38,014 nt of DNA from Terriglobia bacterium (GTDB taxonomy: Bacteria > Acidobacteriota > Terriglobia > Bryobacterales > Bryobacteraceae). The translations under genes were made by a program, and so were the position numbers. Of this stretch, positions 26,122 to 36,318 are shown in pieces (positions within the stretch are counted from its first letter, which is position 1; each line of letters begins with the position of its first letter). The notes under the pieces were generated by a model. The model was not told the DNA's origin. It saw only the letters and a list, made by a program, of their open reading frames with translations, and made no database searches. The stretch spans positions 1-38,014 of the forward strand of contig JAJPHS010000011.1 in assembly GCA_021325175.1 (NCBI GenBank), written 5' to 3'.

Positions 26122-27224
26122 AACCGCTCGAGCTCAACATTGTCGTAATCGGACTCTCGATTACTTCGTCCTGGGGAAATGGACACGCGACTACCTATCG
26201 CTGCCTGTTGCGCGGCCTGGCGCAGCGCGGCCATCGCATTCTGTTTTTGGAGCGCGATGTTCCCTGGTACGCGAAAAATCGTGATCTGTCGCACGTTCCC
26301 TACGCGAACGTCAAGCTCTATTGCGGCCTCGATGAGCTTCGCGACACTTATCGCGACGCGATTCGCCAAGCTGACCTGGTGATCATCGGATCTTTCGTGC
26401 CAGACGGCGCGAAAATTTCACACTGGATGCTTGAAGAAGCGAAAGGAGTAACGGCTTTCTACGATATCGATACTCCAGTCACTTTGGAAAAAGTGGAAGC
26501 GGGTAACTGCGAGTATCTCACTCGCGAATTGATCCCGAGGTATAATTTATATCTTTCGTTTACCGGCGGACCCGCGCTGGCGGAATTAGAGCGAGTATAC
26601 GGAGCGCGGCTCGCGCGACCGCTTTACTGCGCGGTCGACCCCGATGATTACTTTCCCGAGGAAAAGACGCCTCGGTGGGACCTCGCCTTCATGGGCACCT
26701 ACAGCGTGGACCGGCAGGCGTCTTTGCATCGCCTGCTGATCTCCACCGCCAAGCAGGCTCCCGAGTTGAAATTTGCGGTAGCCGGGTCGATGTATCCGGC
26801 GGATATCGAGTGGCCGAAAAATGTAAACCGGATCGAACACCTCGCGCCGGGCGATCATCGCCACTTCTACAATTCGCAGACATACGCGTTGAACCTGACC
26901 AGGATACAGATGATTCGCGCGGGCTATAGTCCCAGCGTGCGGATTTTCGAAGCGGCTGCCTGCGGAACGCCGATTTTAAGCGACTTCTGGCCAGGACTCG
27001 ATGAGTTTTTTGTGCCGGGAAAAGAAATCCTGGTGGTTCGATCGACCGATCAAGTGCTCCGAGCGCTGCAAGAGATCCCGGAAGAGCAGCGCCGAACCAT
27101 CGCGGAGAAAGCTCGCATCACCACGCTGGCACACCACACCGGCGAAATTCGCTCCCGGCAGCTTGAGGAATATTATTTAAGCGCATTGCCGCGCGTAGCT
27201 CGGCCGCTATCGCTAATTTCGTAG
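26118..27224 (+). CDS. CgeB-like glycosyltransferase (third of three)
   Basis: 368 residues. The start is TTG 26118, which overlaps the previous stop as TTGA; GGGGGG at 26108-26113 can serve as ribosome site. The N-terminus (LNIVVIGLSITSSWGNGHATTYRCLLRGL, in parts) has the WGNGHAT loop. The donor motif is PSVRIFEAAACGTPILSDFW then DEFFVPGKEILVVRSTDQV near residues 270-310. The middle carries DLAFMGTYSVDRQASLHRLL and VAGSMYPADIEWPKNV, as in CgeB family members. It is the best conserved of the three. It ends 10 bp before the stop of the convergent GT39-like gene. Donor and acceptor unknown. Confidence 0.87.
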   Translation: MKPLELNIVVIGLSITSSWGNGHATTYRCLLRGLAQRGHRILFLERDVPWYAKNRDLSHVPYANVKLYCGLDELRDTYRDAIRQADLVIIGSFVPDGAKISHWMLEEAKGVTAFYDIDTPVTLEKVEAGNCEYLTRELIPRYNLYLSFTGGPALAELERVYGARLARPLYCAVDPDDYFPEEKTPRWDLAFMGTYSVDRQASLHRLLISTAKQAPELKFAVAGSMYPADIEWPKNVNRIEHLAPGDHRHFYNSQTYALNLTRIQMIRAGYSPSVRIFEAAACGTPILSDFWPGLDEFFVPGKEILVVRSTDQVLRALQEIPEEQRRTIAEKARITTLAHHTGEIRSRQLEEYYLSALPRVARPLSLIS

Positions 27225-27234
27225 GCTGCCGACG

Positions 27235-28695
27235 CTACTTCGCGGCGAGCAGCACCGCCTCGACGTCGCCGAAGTTGCCCAAATCGCGCGCCGACCACTG
27301 CGAAAACTGGGGATGCGCCAGATACCAACCTTGCCAGAAGCGCACGTTCTGCTCGCCGCCATAGATCGCGAACCGCTTTGTGCTTAGCAGCTTGGGAATT
27401 AACTTTGCCGCGTAATCTTCGGATTCCGCCGACGCGCGGAACGGAAACAGAAGCGCCTGCTGATGCAGAGCATAGACGCTCAGGTGCGCGTAGAGAAAAC
27501 CAGGCAGCGGATAATCCGGCCGCCAAACAGGCCACGATCCTTCGACGAAGGGGCTCGGCGTAATCACTGGAGTTCCCGCGGGAAGCGCATTTACCGCCTC
27601 GGCCGCGCCGCGCCAATCCGAGCCCGGCCATCGCTCTGGATGCACTCCGTACCATGCGAGCACAAGAGCCGCCAGCAGGGCCGCCGCGTATTTCCACTGC
27701 CGCTTGGGAACAAAATAAGCGGCGATCGCGGTGACCAGCAGCGCCGCTCCCGGAAGCGCGATTGAATAATATCGGCGGACGAAAACGCTATTTCCGGTGT
27801 ACCGCGAAAAAAGGTAAAGCGCCAGCGGCGGGATCAGCCACCACGCCGCGGCGAGAAACAGCGCGGATACCCCGGGCCTGGACCGTTCCGTTTTCGCCGG
27901 GCCGATGCGGCTGAAGAGCCACGCGGCAGCCGCGCATTCCACCAGGATTTTCCATTGCACCGCGTTCAAAAGCTGGCCGGGTTTCGGCTCGCCGACGATC
28001 ACATGCGCCCGCGCCTGGCGATTCAACGCGATCGCCTCCCAGGCCACCGGCGTCAGCAGAATCGCGAGCGCGGCAAAAACGCAGCCTGCGTAGAACCGGC
28101 CGACTCGCGTCTCCCCGCGCCACAATCGGACAATCGCGTAGATCGCGAAAATCATGTACGCCGGCCAGAAAATAAGATGGATGCGCCAGATCAGCGACGC
28201 GACAATCGCAAAAGCCGCGGCATCGGCGGCGCGCGCTGAATCCAGCCAGCGAATCAGAAACAGCGTAGCCGCGGAGATCGCGCACAACCCCATCGCGTAA
28301 GGCCGCGCGTCGGGAGCTTCCCAATTCAGCCCTTTGAGTCCGAAGCAGGCGAAGGCGACGAACCACGCCGCATGCGGATGAATCAACCGCGCGGCGATCC
28401 GGCCGAGGAACCACAATGCCGCGAGCGACAGCAGAATGGACGGGACTCGATAACCGGCTTCATTCATTCCGAACGCGCGATCCGCCAGCCAAGCCACGCC
28501 GTAATAGATCGATTTAGGGACTTGCGGCGCAACCGCCAGCGACTTATCCGCGGCGCCGTAATGGACCACGAACACGGTCACCGTCTCGTCCACCCAGAAG
28601 CTGGATCCGATCTGCTGGACCCACAGGCGCGCCACCGCGATCGCCAGCAGCAGCGCCAGCGCCACATTCATCCGGTCTTGGACGAATTTCAACAT
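27235..28695 (-). CDS. GT39/ArnT-like integral membrane glycosyltransferase
   Basis: 486 residues from ATG 28695; the open frame reaches a TTG at 28713, but the ATG starts just before the first helix. About 10 or more hydrophobic helices occupy the first 370 residues, and a soluble C-terminal domain of about 115 follows (GSDWRGAAEAVNALPAGTPVI onward). The first periplasmic loop has FWVDET, the acidic motif of the GT39/ArnT/PMT group that uses polyprenyl-phosphate sugars, and ARPYAMGLCAISAA follows in the next loop. The protein probably adds a lipid-carried sugar to a substrate on the outer face of the inner membrane. It is convergent with the CgeB-like glycosyltransferase genes. Substrate unknown; the family call rests on topology and the WVDET motif. 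Confidence 0.82.
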   Translation of the reverse strand: MLKFVQDRMNVALALLLAIAVARLWVQQIGSSFWVDETVTVFVVHYGAADKSLAVAPQVPKSIYYGVAWLADRAFGMNEAGYRVPSILLSLAALWFLGRIAARLIHPHAAWFVAFACFGLKGLNWEAPDARPYAMGLCAISAATLFLIRWLDSARAADAAAFAIVASLIWRIHLIFWPAYMIFAIYAIVRLWRGETRVGRFYAGCVFAALAILLTPVAWEAIALNRQARAHVIVGEPKPGQLLNAVQWKILVECAAAAWLFSRIGPAKTERSRPGVSALFLAAAWWLIPPLALYLFSRYTGNSVFVRRYYSIALPGAALLVTAIAAYFVPKRQWKYAAALLAALVLAWYGVHPERWPGSDWRGAAEAVNALPAGTPVITPSPFVEGSWPVWRPDYPLPGFLYAHLSVYALHQQALLFPFRASAESEDYAAKLIPKLLSTKRFAIYGGEQNVRFWQGWYLAHPQFSQWSARDLGNFGDVEAVLLAAK

Positions 28696-28724
28696 TTCGT
28701 AGACGCAGAGCAAAGCCCGCGCGT

Positions 28725-29870
28725 TTACGCGAGAATCGTTTTCAAGTCAAAAGTTTCATCGGCGGCCTGTTCGGGCGCGATCACCGCGCCGGAGGCCAGG
28801 AGCTTTCGCGCCATCAGGTGCTCCCCCGGACGATTGATCGAATCAACGGCAATCAGGCGGCCGCGCCGGAAATAGAACACGGAAAAGCGGCGCGATTCCG
28901 GGTCGCCGCGCAACGCTTCCTGGTCCGCGCCGCCGGATAACCCGGCCATCTGCAATTTGACATCGAATTGATCGGTCCAGAACCATGGGACAGCGCGATA
29001 GGATTCCTTACGGCCGGCGATATTGGCCACCGCGGTCTTGGCCTGATCGACGGCGTTTTGTACCGATTCAAGCCGGGTGCGCGAGCCGGCGAACGGGTTC
29101 GGATACTCGGCGCAGTCGCCGATGGCAAAAATGTTTTCATCCGCGGTTCGAAGATATTCGTCCACCACGACCCCATTCGCCACCGGCAATCCGGCCTCGC
29201 GCGCGAGTTCGACGTTAGGCGAGACGCCGACGCCAGCCACGACGAGATCGGCTCGCGGAGCGGACGCGGGCGAGTTCAATCGAATCTCAATTCCATGCTC
29301 GCCGTGAACGCGCCGGAAAAATTCGGAAACCACGGGGGAGACGCAGCGCGGCATCAAACGATCCTGCATTTCAAAAACGGTTACTCTCTTCCCGAGAACC
29401 GCGGCGGCCGCGGCGACCTCGAGTCCGATAAACCCGCCGCCGATTACGGCAATTTCCGCAGCCTCGCCCAGACGCTGCTTTAAATCGACCGCGTCCACGT
29501 GAGTCCGCAAATAGGAAATTCTCGCCAGCGGAAGCGTGCGCACTCGGGCGCCGGTCGCCAGCACCAGCTTTTCATAGCAAATCCGCGCTCCGGAGGTGAG
29601 GATGACGCGGCGGAATTGGGGCTCGATCCGTTGAACGCGGGCGCCGGTGATCAGCTCGATTCGTTGCGCCGCGTAAAACGGCTCCGGCCGCAGCACCGCG
29701 CTTTCGATCGCCTGTTTTCCGAGCAAAAATCCCTTGGAAAGCGGCGGGCGCTGGTAGGGAAGATGCGGCTCCTCGCCGATCAACGTAATCGGCTCCAGGT
29801 AGCCGGCGGCGCGCAGCGACAAAGCGGTTTGAAATCCGGCTTGTCCGGCGCCAACGATGACCACGCTCAT
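28725..29870 (-). CDS. Ferredoxin reductase, FAD- and NAD(P)H-dependent (rhodocoxin/putidaredoxin reductase-like)
   Basis: 381-residue flavoprotein that moves electrons from NAD(P)H to a small [2Fe-2S] ferredoxin. The N-terminal FAD site is VVIVGAGQAGFQTALSLR; the NAD(P) site is AEIAVIGGGFIGLEVAAAAA near residues 135-155; a second FAD contact is NIFAIGDCAEYPNPF near 250. The C-terminal domain is typical of the rhodocoxin reductase type (VPWFWTDQFDVKLQMAG). The ATG at 29870 overlaps the stop of the ferredoxin gene (ATGA), so they form a matched pair. Such pairs feed cytochrome P450s or ring-hydroxylating oxygenases; no partner oxygenase is in the window. Confidence 0.94.
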   Translation of the reverse strand: MSVVIVGAGQAGFQTALSLRAAGYLEPITLIGEEPHLPYQRPPLSKGFLLGKQAIESAVLRPEPFYAAQRIELITGARVQRIEPQFRRVILTSGARICYEKLVLATGARVRTLPLARISYLRTHVDAVDLKQRLGEAAEIAVIGGGFIGLEVAAAAAVLGKRVTVFEMQDRLMPRCVSPVVSEFFRRVHGEHGIEIRLNSPASAPRADLVVAGVGVSPNVELAREAGLPVANGVVVDEYLRTADENIFAIGDCAEYPNPFAGSRTRLESVQNAVDQAKTAVANIAGRKESYRAVPWFWTDQFDVKLQMAGLSGGADQEALRGDPESRRFSVFYFRRGRLIAVDSINRPGEHLMARKLLASGAVIAPEQAADETFDLKTILA

Positions 29871-30214
29871 ATCTGGGTGGGAGGCGTGTGGACAACCAGC
29901 CCGTCAAGAGCCTTGGTCACTTCGATCTGGCATCCCAGGCGGCTGTTCGGCTGGCGCGGAGACGCCGTGGTATTGAGCATCTCGTTTTCGTCGTCCTGAA
30001 TCGGCTTAAGACGATCTAGAAACTGCGGCTCGACGTAAACATGACAGGTCCCGCACTGGCAGGCGCCGCCGCATTCGGCGACGATGCCGTCGATGTTGTT
30101 CCTGATGGCGCCTTCCATCACCGAATCGCCGACCGGGACATCGACGCGATTCACGGCGCCGGAGTGCGAAATATAAGTGATGCTGGCGGTTTCTTTTTTT
30201 CCGAAGAGAGGCAC
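29867..30214 (-). CDS. [2Fe-2S] ferredoxin, adrenodoxin/putidaredoxin type
   Basis: 115 residues from GTG 30214; a TTG at 30238 gives eight more residues, and neither has a clear ribosome site. The cluster ligands are in ECGGACQCGTCHVYV (C-x5-C-x2-C) with the fourth cysteine in SRLGCQIEVTKAL, the pattern of vertebrate-type ferredoxins (adrenodoxin, putidaredoxin, rhodocoxin). It accepts electrons from the reductase coded by the next, overlapping gene and would pass them to an oxygenase outside this window. It begins about 40 bp after the recA stop on the same strand, so it could be read from the recA transcript. Confidence 0.93.
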   Translation of the reverse strand: MPLFGKKETASITYISHSGAVNRVDVPVGDSVMEGAIRNNIDGIVAECGGACQCGTCHVYVEPQFLDRLKPIQDDENEMLNTTASPRQPNSRLGCQIEVTKALDGLVVHTPPTQI

Positions 30215-30252
30215 GCGCAGCCCATTGTAGCGGACCAAACGCGCGCCGCGCC

Positions 30253-31290
30253 TCAGGCGTTTTGCGACTTCGTCTTCGCGCTGAACGGCGGATCGGTCTT
30301 GAGCAGGCCCAACTTATCGCGCAATGCGGCGTCGATTTTCGCGGCGATCTGCCGGTGCTCCTTGAGATACGCGCGGGCGTTCTCGCGACCCTGGCCGATT
30401 CGCTCGCCTGCGAAGCTGAACCACGATCCGCTTTTTTCGACGATTCCGTGTTCCGAGCCGAGGTCGAGCAGATCGCCCTCGCGGGATATTCCTTCGCCAT
30501 AGAGAATGTCGACTTCGGCCTCGCGAAATGGCGAGGCTACTTTGTTCTTGACGATCTTGATCCTGGTGCGATTGCCGGTAGCCTGTTCGCCTTCTTTCAG
30601 CGTCGCGGTGCGGCGGACCTCCATGCGCACCGAGGCGTAAAATTTCAGAGCCCGGCCGCCGGTTGTAGTTTCCGGGTTGCCGAACATTACGCCGATTTTT
30701 TCGCGCACCTGATTGATGAAAATGAGGCAGGTGTTCGCCCGCGCCAGCGCTCCGGTGAGCTTGCGCATGGCTTGCGACATCAGGCGGGCGTGCAGTCCCA
30801 TAAAGCTATCGCCCATTTCGCCCTCCAGTTCGGCTTTGGGGACCAGCGCCGCGACGGAATCGACGACGACAACATCGATCGATCCCGAGCTCACCAGCGC
30901 ATTGGTAATTTCAAGCGCCTGCTCGCCACAATCCGGCTGCGACACCAGAAGATTGTCGATATCGACGCCGAGCTTGCGCGCGTACGTCGGATCAAGCGCG
31001 TGTTCAGCATCGACGAAGGCGGCGATGCCCCCGGCATTTTGCGATTCCGCGATGGCGTGCAGCGCAAGAGTCGTTTTCCCCGACGATTCGGGGCCGAAAA
31101 TTTCGATCACGCGCCCCCGCGGAAGCCCACCGACGCCGAGCGCGGCGTCCACCGAGATCGATCCCGTTGAAATCACGCTGACCGGCACGGCGTTCTGCGC
31201 GCCGAGTTGCAGCACGGCGCCCTTTCCGAACTGCTTCTCCATCTGAACAACCGTCTGCATGATGATCCGCGCGCGTTCCGTGAGTGCCAT
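30253..31290 (-). CDS. recA: Recombinase RecA
   Basis: 345 residues from ATG 31290 (a TTG two codons upstream is possible). RecA forms filaments on single-stranded DNA, pairs homologous strands and triggers LexA self-cleavage in the SOS response. The Walker A site is G66-PESSGKTT-74, Walker B is [14 protein letters not shown], and the DNA-binding L2 loop is present in [19 protein letters not shown] with the downstream [12 protein letters not shown]. Length and order are standard, and the C-terminal tail is short and basic ([14 protein letters not shown]). The divergent gap to the PTPS-related gene is only about 55 bp and I see no clear SOS box in it. The next genes downstream are a ferredoxin and its reductase, an unusual pairing. 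Confidence 0.98.
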   Translation of the reverse strand: MALTERARIIMQTVVQMEKQFGKGAVLQLGAQNAVPVSVISTGSISVDAALGVGGLPRGRVIEIFGPESSGKTTLALHAIAESQNAGGIAAFVDAEHALDPTYARKLGVDIDNLLVSQPDCGEQALEITNALVSSGSIDVVVVDSVAALVPKAELEGEMGDSFMGLHARLMSQAMRKLTGALARANTCLIFINQVREKIGVMFGNPETTTGGRALKFYASVRMEVRRTATLKEGEQATGNRTRIKIVKNKVASPFREAEVDILYGEGISREGDLLDLGSEHGIVEKSGSWFSFAGERIGQGRENARAYLKEHRQIAAKIDAALRDKLGLLKTDPPFSAKTKSQNA

Positions 31291-31345
31291 GAACAACTGG
31301 TGCGCATCCGGCGGCGAAATTCTCAGGAAAAATCGCCCATCTGCC

Positions 31346-33334
31346 GTGTGTTATGCTTGCGCCTTGCCGGCAGATCGACGCCGCTTTGCGATATTCACCG
31401 ATTTTCTGCTCATTTTCCTGTTCGCCGCCGCGCTCATCGGACCCTTGTTCTTTGCCGGATACCTGAACCAGTGGGGCTCGATTGAAAGCACCTTTATCGC
31501 CGACGCGCGTTTCCTGATCGAGCATTGGCCGCACCCGAAATGGCAGCCGCTGTGGTATGCGGGCACGCGCTTTGACTACATCTACCCGCCGGCGCTGCGC
31601 TACGGAACGGCGGTGCTTTCGATGCTATTTCACATTGAGCCGGTTCGCGCTTATCATCTTTACACCGCGCTCTTTTATGCCATCGGCATTGCGGGCGTGT
31701 ACGCGCTGGTTTGGGTGGGAACCCGATCGCGCGGGTCGGCATGGGTGGCGGCGATATCAACCGCGCTGGTTTCTCCGTCCTTCCTGTTTCTCGGAAGGTT
31801 ACGGCGCGATTCGCCGTGGCAGGCGCCGCAGCGGCTGCACGTTTTGGTGAGCTACGGCGAAGGTCCGCATATGACGGCGATTGCGCTGTTGCCCATCGCG
31901 CTCGCTTTCGCCTGGCTGGCGATGGAACGGCGCCGCGCCGCCTATGTCGCGCTTGCCGCGATTTTTTGTGCCGCTGTCGTATCGAACAATTTTTACGGCG
32001 CAACGGCGCTCGCCGTCTTTTACGCGCTGCTGATTTTCAGTTTCGCGATCACCCGCGGGCCCGCCTCCATTGCGGCCGCCGCCCCCGCGATCCCGCTTGC
32101 GGCCTACGGACTGACGGCGTTCTGGTTGACGCCTTCCTACATTCGCGTCACCGCGAACAATATGCGCTACGTCTCCGATCCCGCGCGCAACGCGTGGTCG
32201 ATACCCGTCGCGATCGCGGCCGCGGTTTTGTTCGCCATCGCCGCGTGGATCCTTGCGCGCAACCAGCCGAAGCGAACCTGGGGGTTGTTTGTCGCGAGCG
32301 GTGTTTTTTTCTTCACCGTTGACGTATTGGGGAATTATTTTCTTCATTTCGTTGTGACGGGCGTACCGCTGCGATGGGTTCCGGAGCTGGATCTGGTTTT
32401 GATCTTCGGCGCGATGATCGTTCTTCGCCAGCTCTGGACGCGACGGACGATCCTGGCCCGCGCCGCGGTCATTCTGATCGCGGCGGCGGCGTTGTTCAGC
32501 GCGAAAGATTACGTCGGCAACGGATGGCGGCTGTTCGAGCCTCATGCCGATGTGCGCGCCCGCGCCGAGTATCGCATCTCAGATTGGCTCTGGCGCAATC
32601 TGCCCGGCGCGCGCGTGAAGGCCAGCGGTTCGGTGCGCATTTGGCTGGATGCGTGGCACGATATTTCGCAGCTCGGAGGCGGATCGGATCAGGGTTTAAT
32701 CAACGGCACGACGTTTGAGTCGTCGTATGAAATCGACTATTCGCCAAAGGCCGATGTTTCCGTGCTCTGGATGCAATGCCTCGGTGTGGATGCCGTGTAC
32801 GCCGCGCAGCCGAATTCGGAGGAAGTGTATAAAGAACTGCGATATCCGGAAAAATTTGCGGGAGTTCTGCCGGTGCTGTTCGACGATGGCCAGGGGAACG
32901 TGATTTATAAAATTCCGCGGCGCTACCCCGTTCGCGCGCGTATTGTGGAAACGGCCCGCTTCAACGCGCTTGCGCGCGCAGGCGGCATTCTGGACGCGGA
33001 TCGTCTTCGCCAATACGCGGATCTCGTGGAACATGGCCCGGATGCCCTGGTTTCTCTGACGCGCGAATCGCCCGAAACAATTCGATTGCGGGCACATCTG
33101 GACGCCGGCCAATCCATCATCGTTCAGGAAAGCTATGATCCGGCGTGGCGAGCCTGGTCCGGAACTACGCCTTTGCCCGTCCGCCGCGACATGCTCGGAT
33201 TCATGCGAATCGATCCGCCGCCTGGAGATCAGAGGATCATTCTGCGATTCATAACACCGCTGGAGAATCGCGTGGGCATCGCGCTCACGTGGATCACGAT
33301 CGCCTGCCTGGTGTTTTTTCTGGCGAGCCGGTGA
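31346..33334 (+). CDS. Large integral membrane protein of the PTPS-related / GT-C-like group
   Basis: About 662 residues from GTG 31346; other starts in this frame at 31259 (overlapping recA) and TTG 31364 are possible and no ribosome site decides. The N-terminal about 440 residues have some 11-12 hydrophobic helices with [20 protein letters not shown] in the first loop, resembling the 6-pyruvoyl-tetrahydropterin-synthase-related membrane family, whose GT-C-like fold suggests sugar transfer from lipid carriers. The last about 220 residues are a soluble extracytoplasmic domain ([20 protein letters not shown], then [18 protein letters not shown]) of the type seen in YfhO-like proteins. A final helix lies at about 640-660. 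It is divergent from recA and convergent with the GT4 gene, whose stop is 3 bp away. Function is inferred; the substrate is unknown. Confidence 0.75.
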   Translation: MCYACALPADRRRFAIFTDFLLIFLFAAALIGPLFFAGYLNQWGSIESTFIADARFLIEHWPHPKWQPLWYAGTRFDYIYPPALRYGTAVLSMLFHIEPVRAYHLYTALFYAIGIAGVYALVWVGTRSRGSAWVAAISTALVSPSFLFLGRLRRDSPWQAPQRLHVLVSYGEGPHMTAIALLPIALAFAWLAMERRRAAYVALAAIFCAAVVSNNFYGATALAVFYALLIFSFAITRGPASIAAAAPAIPLAAYGLTAFWLTPSYIRVTANNMRYVSDPARNAWSIPVAIAAAVLFAIAAWILARNQPKRTWGLFVASGVFFFTVDVLGNYFLHFVVTGVPLRWVPELDLVLIFGAMIVLRQLWTRRTILARAAVILIAAAALFSAKDYVGNGWRLFEPHADVRARAEYRISDWLWRNLPGARVKASGSVRIWLDAWHDISQLGGGSDQGLINGTTFESSYEIDYSPKADVSVLWMQCLGVDAVYAAQPNSEEVYKELRYPEKFAGVLPVLFDDGQGNVIYKIPRRYPVRARIVETARFNALARAGGILDADRLRQYADLVEHGPDALVSLTRESPETIRLRAHLDAGQSIIVQESYDPAWRAWSGTTPLPVRRDMLGFMRIDPPPGDQRIILRFITPLENRVGIALTWITIACLVFFLASR

Positions 33335-33337
33335 ACC

Positions 33338-34441
33338 TCAACTCGCTTCCTGAATCGCCCGCCAATAAAGCCCGGCGATGCGATCCCGCGAATGCTCATG
33401 CGCGATATGACGCTCCGCGCGCTGGCCGATCTCGATCGCGGCTTGCGGCTCGCCGGCCAGCCACACAATCATCGCCGCGAGCGTTTCTTCCTCCTCCGGG
33501 CCGTGCGGGATTCGCAGGCACGCATTTTCCGGAATCCGCGCGATTTCTTCCCCGCAAGTGAGCGCGACCGCTTTGCCGATTCCCATCATTCCAATCGCAA
33601 TCCCCGAGCTTTCCGCGGCTGTCGGGTAGCGCAAATTCACGCACACATCGACGGCGGACGCGTAGCGCCAGAAGTCGCGGGCGCTCAAATAATCGAGCCG
33701 CGTGATTTTCGAATTGCGCAGCAGCGGGGCGATGGCGCGCTCCAGATCGGAAGACGCGAAGGCGCCGGCAATCAGCAATCGCGCGTTCGCGCGTTCGCGC
33801 CAGGCGCGCTCCATCGCGCGGATCACCGCGGCGAGCCTCTTCGATTCGCGAAGATGACCGAACACTCCCACCAGCAGTTGTCCGGGCCGGACGCCGATCG
33901 CCGAGCGGAGCCGCAACGTCCCGGCGGCATCGGGAAGCTCCGGCGGAGGCGCGAACAGATGCGGGATCTCGACGATTCGCGCCTCCGGCGCGTGGCGCGC
34001 AACCCATCGAGCCGCGGCCGGATTGTGCACGATCACAACGCGCGAAGCGGCGGCGATGCGCTTGAGCATCGGAAATGCGAAATATCGCGGGTCGGCGGCG
34101 GAACGCCCCCGGTTCCGCCACAGATCGCCGGCGAGATCCCGCGCCCATTCGCCATAGTTGTAGACGAATTCCTGGATATAGCTGTCCTGATCGAGCGATC
34201 CCAGAAAAAAATGCTGGAGCACGGCATCGTGCAGAACCGCTACGCCGGGCCGCGCGAGAGCGCGCGCGTAAATCTCGCGATGCAACTGATTGTTTCCGAT
34301 GTGATAGACCGCCACATCGGCGCGATCCGGCGAGATTCGAACGGCTCCGTGTTTTCGCAGTTCCGGAAGCAGCGCGGCGGAGTATTCGGCGACGCCGGTG
34401 CGCGCCGGCGGCAGCGGCGAATAATATCCGACGGTTTTCAA
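33338..34441 (-). CDS. Glycosyltransferase family 4-like protein
   Basis: 367 residues, GT-B fold. The start is TTG 34441, overlapping the yggS stop as TTGA. The N-terminus (VGYYSPLPPARTGVAEYSAALLPEL, in parts) is the GT4 acceptor-loop motif PPARTGVAEYS. The linker has RVVIVHNPAAARWVARHAPEA, and the donor domain has GQLLVGVFGHLRESKRLAAVIRAM, ITRLDYLSARDFWRYASAVD and the site SSGIAIGMMGIGKAVAL. The canonical EAMACG helix reads ESSGIAIGMMGIG here. Probably cytoplasmic transfer of a sugar to a growing envelope glycan. It ends the minus-strand hutU-hutI-yggS chain, to which it has no obvious metabolic link. Confidence 0.87.
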   Translation of the reverse strand: MKTVGYYSPLPPARTGVAEYSAALLPELRKHGAVRISPDRADVAVYHIGNNQLHREIYARALARPGVAVLHDAVLQHFFLGSLDQDSYIQEFVYNYGEWARDLAGDLWRNRGRSAADPRYFAFPMLKRIAAASRVVIVHNPAAARWVARHAPEARIVEIPHLFAPPPELPDAAGTLRLRSAIGVRPGQLLVGVFGHLRESKRLAAVIRAMERAWRERANARLLIAGAFASSDLERAIAPLLRNSKITRLDYLSARDFWRYASAVDVCVNLRYPTAAESSGIAIGMMGIGKAVALTCGEEIARIPENACLRIPHGPEEEETLAAMIVWLAGEPQAAIEIGQRAERHIAHEHSRDRIAGLYWRAIQEAS

Positions 34442-35121
34442 TCCTTGCGGCGCGGGCCGAACAGCGCGGTTCCCACGCGAATGTGCGTCGCGCCTTCCTC
34501 GATCGCGGCCTCAAGATCGTGCGACATGCCCATCGACAATTTCGGCAGCCCATGTTGCCGCGCCAGCTCCCGCAATTTTGCGAAATAGGGGCGTGTGACC
34601 TCCGGATCTTCACTCCACGGCGGTATGGTCATCAATCCGCTGAGCCGCAGATTCCGGCAACTTCGGATCGCATCGATCAATGCGCCGAGCGATTCCGGCG
34701 CCGCGCCGGATTTACTTTCTTCCGAAGAAAGCTTTACCTCTATCATTACTTCCAGCGGCCGTCCCGCGGCATCGAGCCGCCGCGCAAGCTTTTCGGAATC
34801 GGCCGTCTCGATCACCTGAAACAATTCCGCCGCTGCGCGCGCCTTATTCGACTGCAAATGCCCGATCAGATGAAACTCCGCGCCGCGGCAATCGGCAAGC
34901 GCGGGTTGCTTGCTTTCGAACTCCTGCACATAATTCTCGCCGAAGTGGCGAAGGCCGAGCGAATATGCCTCGCGAATCACCTCCGCGGGAAATTTTTTTG
35001 TCACCGCGATCAGCGTGATTTCCGAGCGAGGGCGACCCGCACGGCGCGCCGCATTTTGTATCCGCTCCTCCACCTGCTCCAGCCGTTCACGCAGCACTGT
35101 GTTTCGAGTATACCCGCTCAC
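34438..35121 (-). CDS. yggS: YggS family PLP-binding protein
   Basis: 227 residues from GTG 35121; a second GTG at 35097 is also possible and would give a shorter overlap with hutI. The protein is a single-domain TIM barrel that binds pyridoxal 5'-phosphate and helps keep PLP and amino-acid pools balanced, with no enzymatic activity known. The PLP lysine is in [15 protein letters not shown], followed by [44 protein letters not shown] and the C-terminal VGTALFGPR. All family motifs are intact. It overlaps the 3' end of hutI by 35 bp from this start and the GT4 gene by four. Confidence 0.94.
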   Translation of the reverse strand: MSGYTRNTVLRERLEQVEERIQNAARRAGRPRSEITLIAVTKKFPAEVIREAYSLGLRHFGENYVQEFESKQPALADCRGAEFHLIGHLQSNKARAAAELFQVIETADSEKLARRLDAAGRPLEVMIEVKLSSEESKSGAAPESLGALIDAIRSCRNLRLSGLMTIPPWSEDPEVTRPYFAKLRELARQHGLPKLSMGMSHDLEAAIEEGATHIRVGTALFGPRRKD

Positions 35122-36318
35122 CGGCGATGTAAACCTCGTACGCAGGCTCGATACCGAAAAAGTAGGCCAGCTCGCGGTGATCGGCGCAATCGTGGATGAC
35201 GAAATCGGCGCGCTTACCCGGCTCGAGCGATCCGATCTCGCGCCCCAGGCCCAGGCTGAACGCCGCGTTGATGGTCGATGCGGTGATCGCTTCGGCGGGC
35301 GTCATTTTCATCTGCGTGGCCGCCAGCGACAGGATCATCGGCATCGAGGGCGTGGGCGAAGATCCGGGATTAAAATCCGTAGCGATAACCACGGCGAGCC
35401 TGGCCGCGATCATCGCGCGAGCGTCCGGATATCGCCGCGAACCAAGAGCGTAAACCGCGCCCGGCAGCAGCACCGGCTGCACGCCCGCGCGCTCCAGCGC
35501 CGCGATCCCCGAAGCGTCGGTGTGTTCGAGATGATCCGCCGTCGCCGCGCCCAACTCCGCCGCCAGGTGAGCGCCGCCGCCGCTTTCAAGCTGATCGGCG
35601 TGCATGCGCAACCCCAGGCCGCGCGCGCGGGCGGCTTGAAGCACGCGGCGCGCGTCTTCCACCGGAAAAACTCGCGGCTCGCAAAAAACATCGCAAAACC
35701 TGGCGATTTCCGCCGCGCGCGGCAGCATTTCATGAATTACCAGATCCAGATATTCGCCGCGGCGTCCGCGATATTCATCGGGCACCTCGTGCGCGCCGAG
35801 AAACGTCGGCACAACGCGCAGCGGCGTCAGCGTCTGGGTGACGGAAAGGAGCTTTAACTCGTCCTGAAGCGACAGGCCATAGCCGGATTTGGCTTCGATC
35901 GTCGTGGTTCCGTTACGGAGAAACCATTCGACGTATCGCGATGCGGCGGCGCGCAATTCGTATTCGCCCGCCGCCCGCGTTTTGCGAACAGTGGAGCGAA
36001 TTCCTCCGCCCGCAGCGGCGATCTCCTGATAGGTCGCGCCTTCCGCGCGCATTTCAAACTCATCCGCGCGATTGCCGGCGAACACGGGGTGGGTGTGCGC
36101 ATCGACAAATCCCGGCATGACGACGCGTCCGCCGGCATCGAGGATTTCCGCGCCGCTGGTATCGGCGTCCCGCCGCGCGCCGACCCATTCGATCACGCCA
36201 TCGTGAATCCGCATGGCGCCGTCGCGAATGATCGCCAGCTCGCGCAACTCCTCACCCGCGCGGGGGCGCATCGGTCCCGCCAGGGTGAGCAGTTCCGAAC
36301 AGCCGAGAATCACTCGCG

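Noticed and set aside
31259..31345. Earlier start for the PTPS-related protein inside recA
   Set aside because: Would overlap the conserved recA N-terminus by over 30 bp and adds non-hydrophobic residues before the first helix.
33392..34588. Plus-strand frame of 398 codons opposite the GT4 and yggS genes, and a second minus frame of 405 codons
   Set aside because: Both are arginine- and glycine-rich shadows over two clear genes; no signal or motif.
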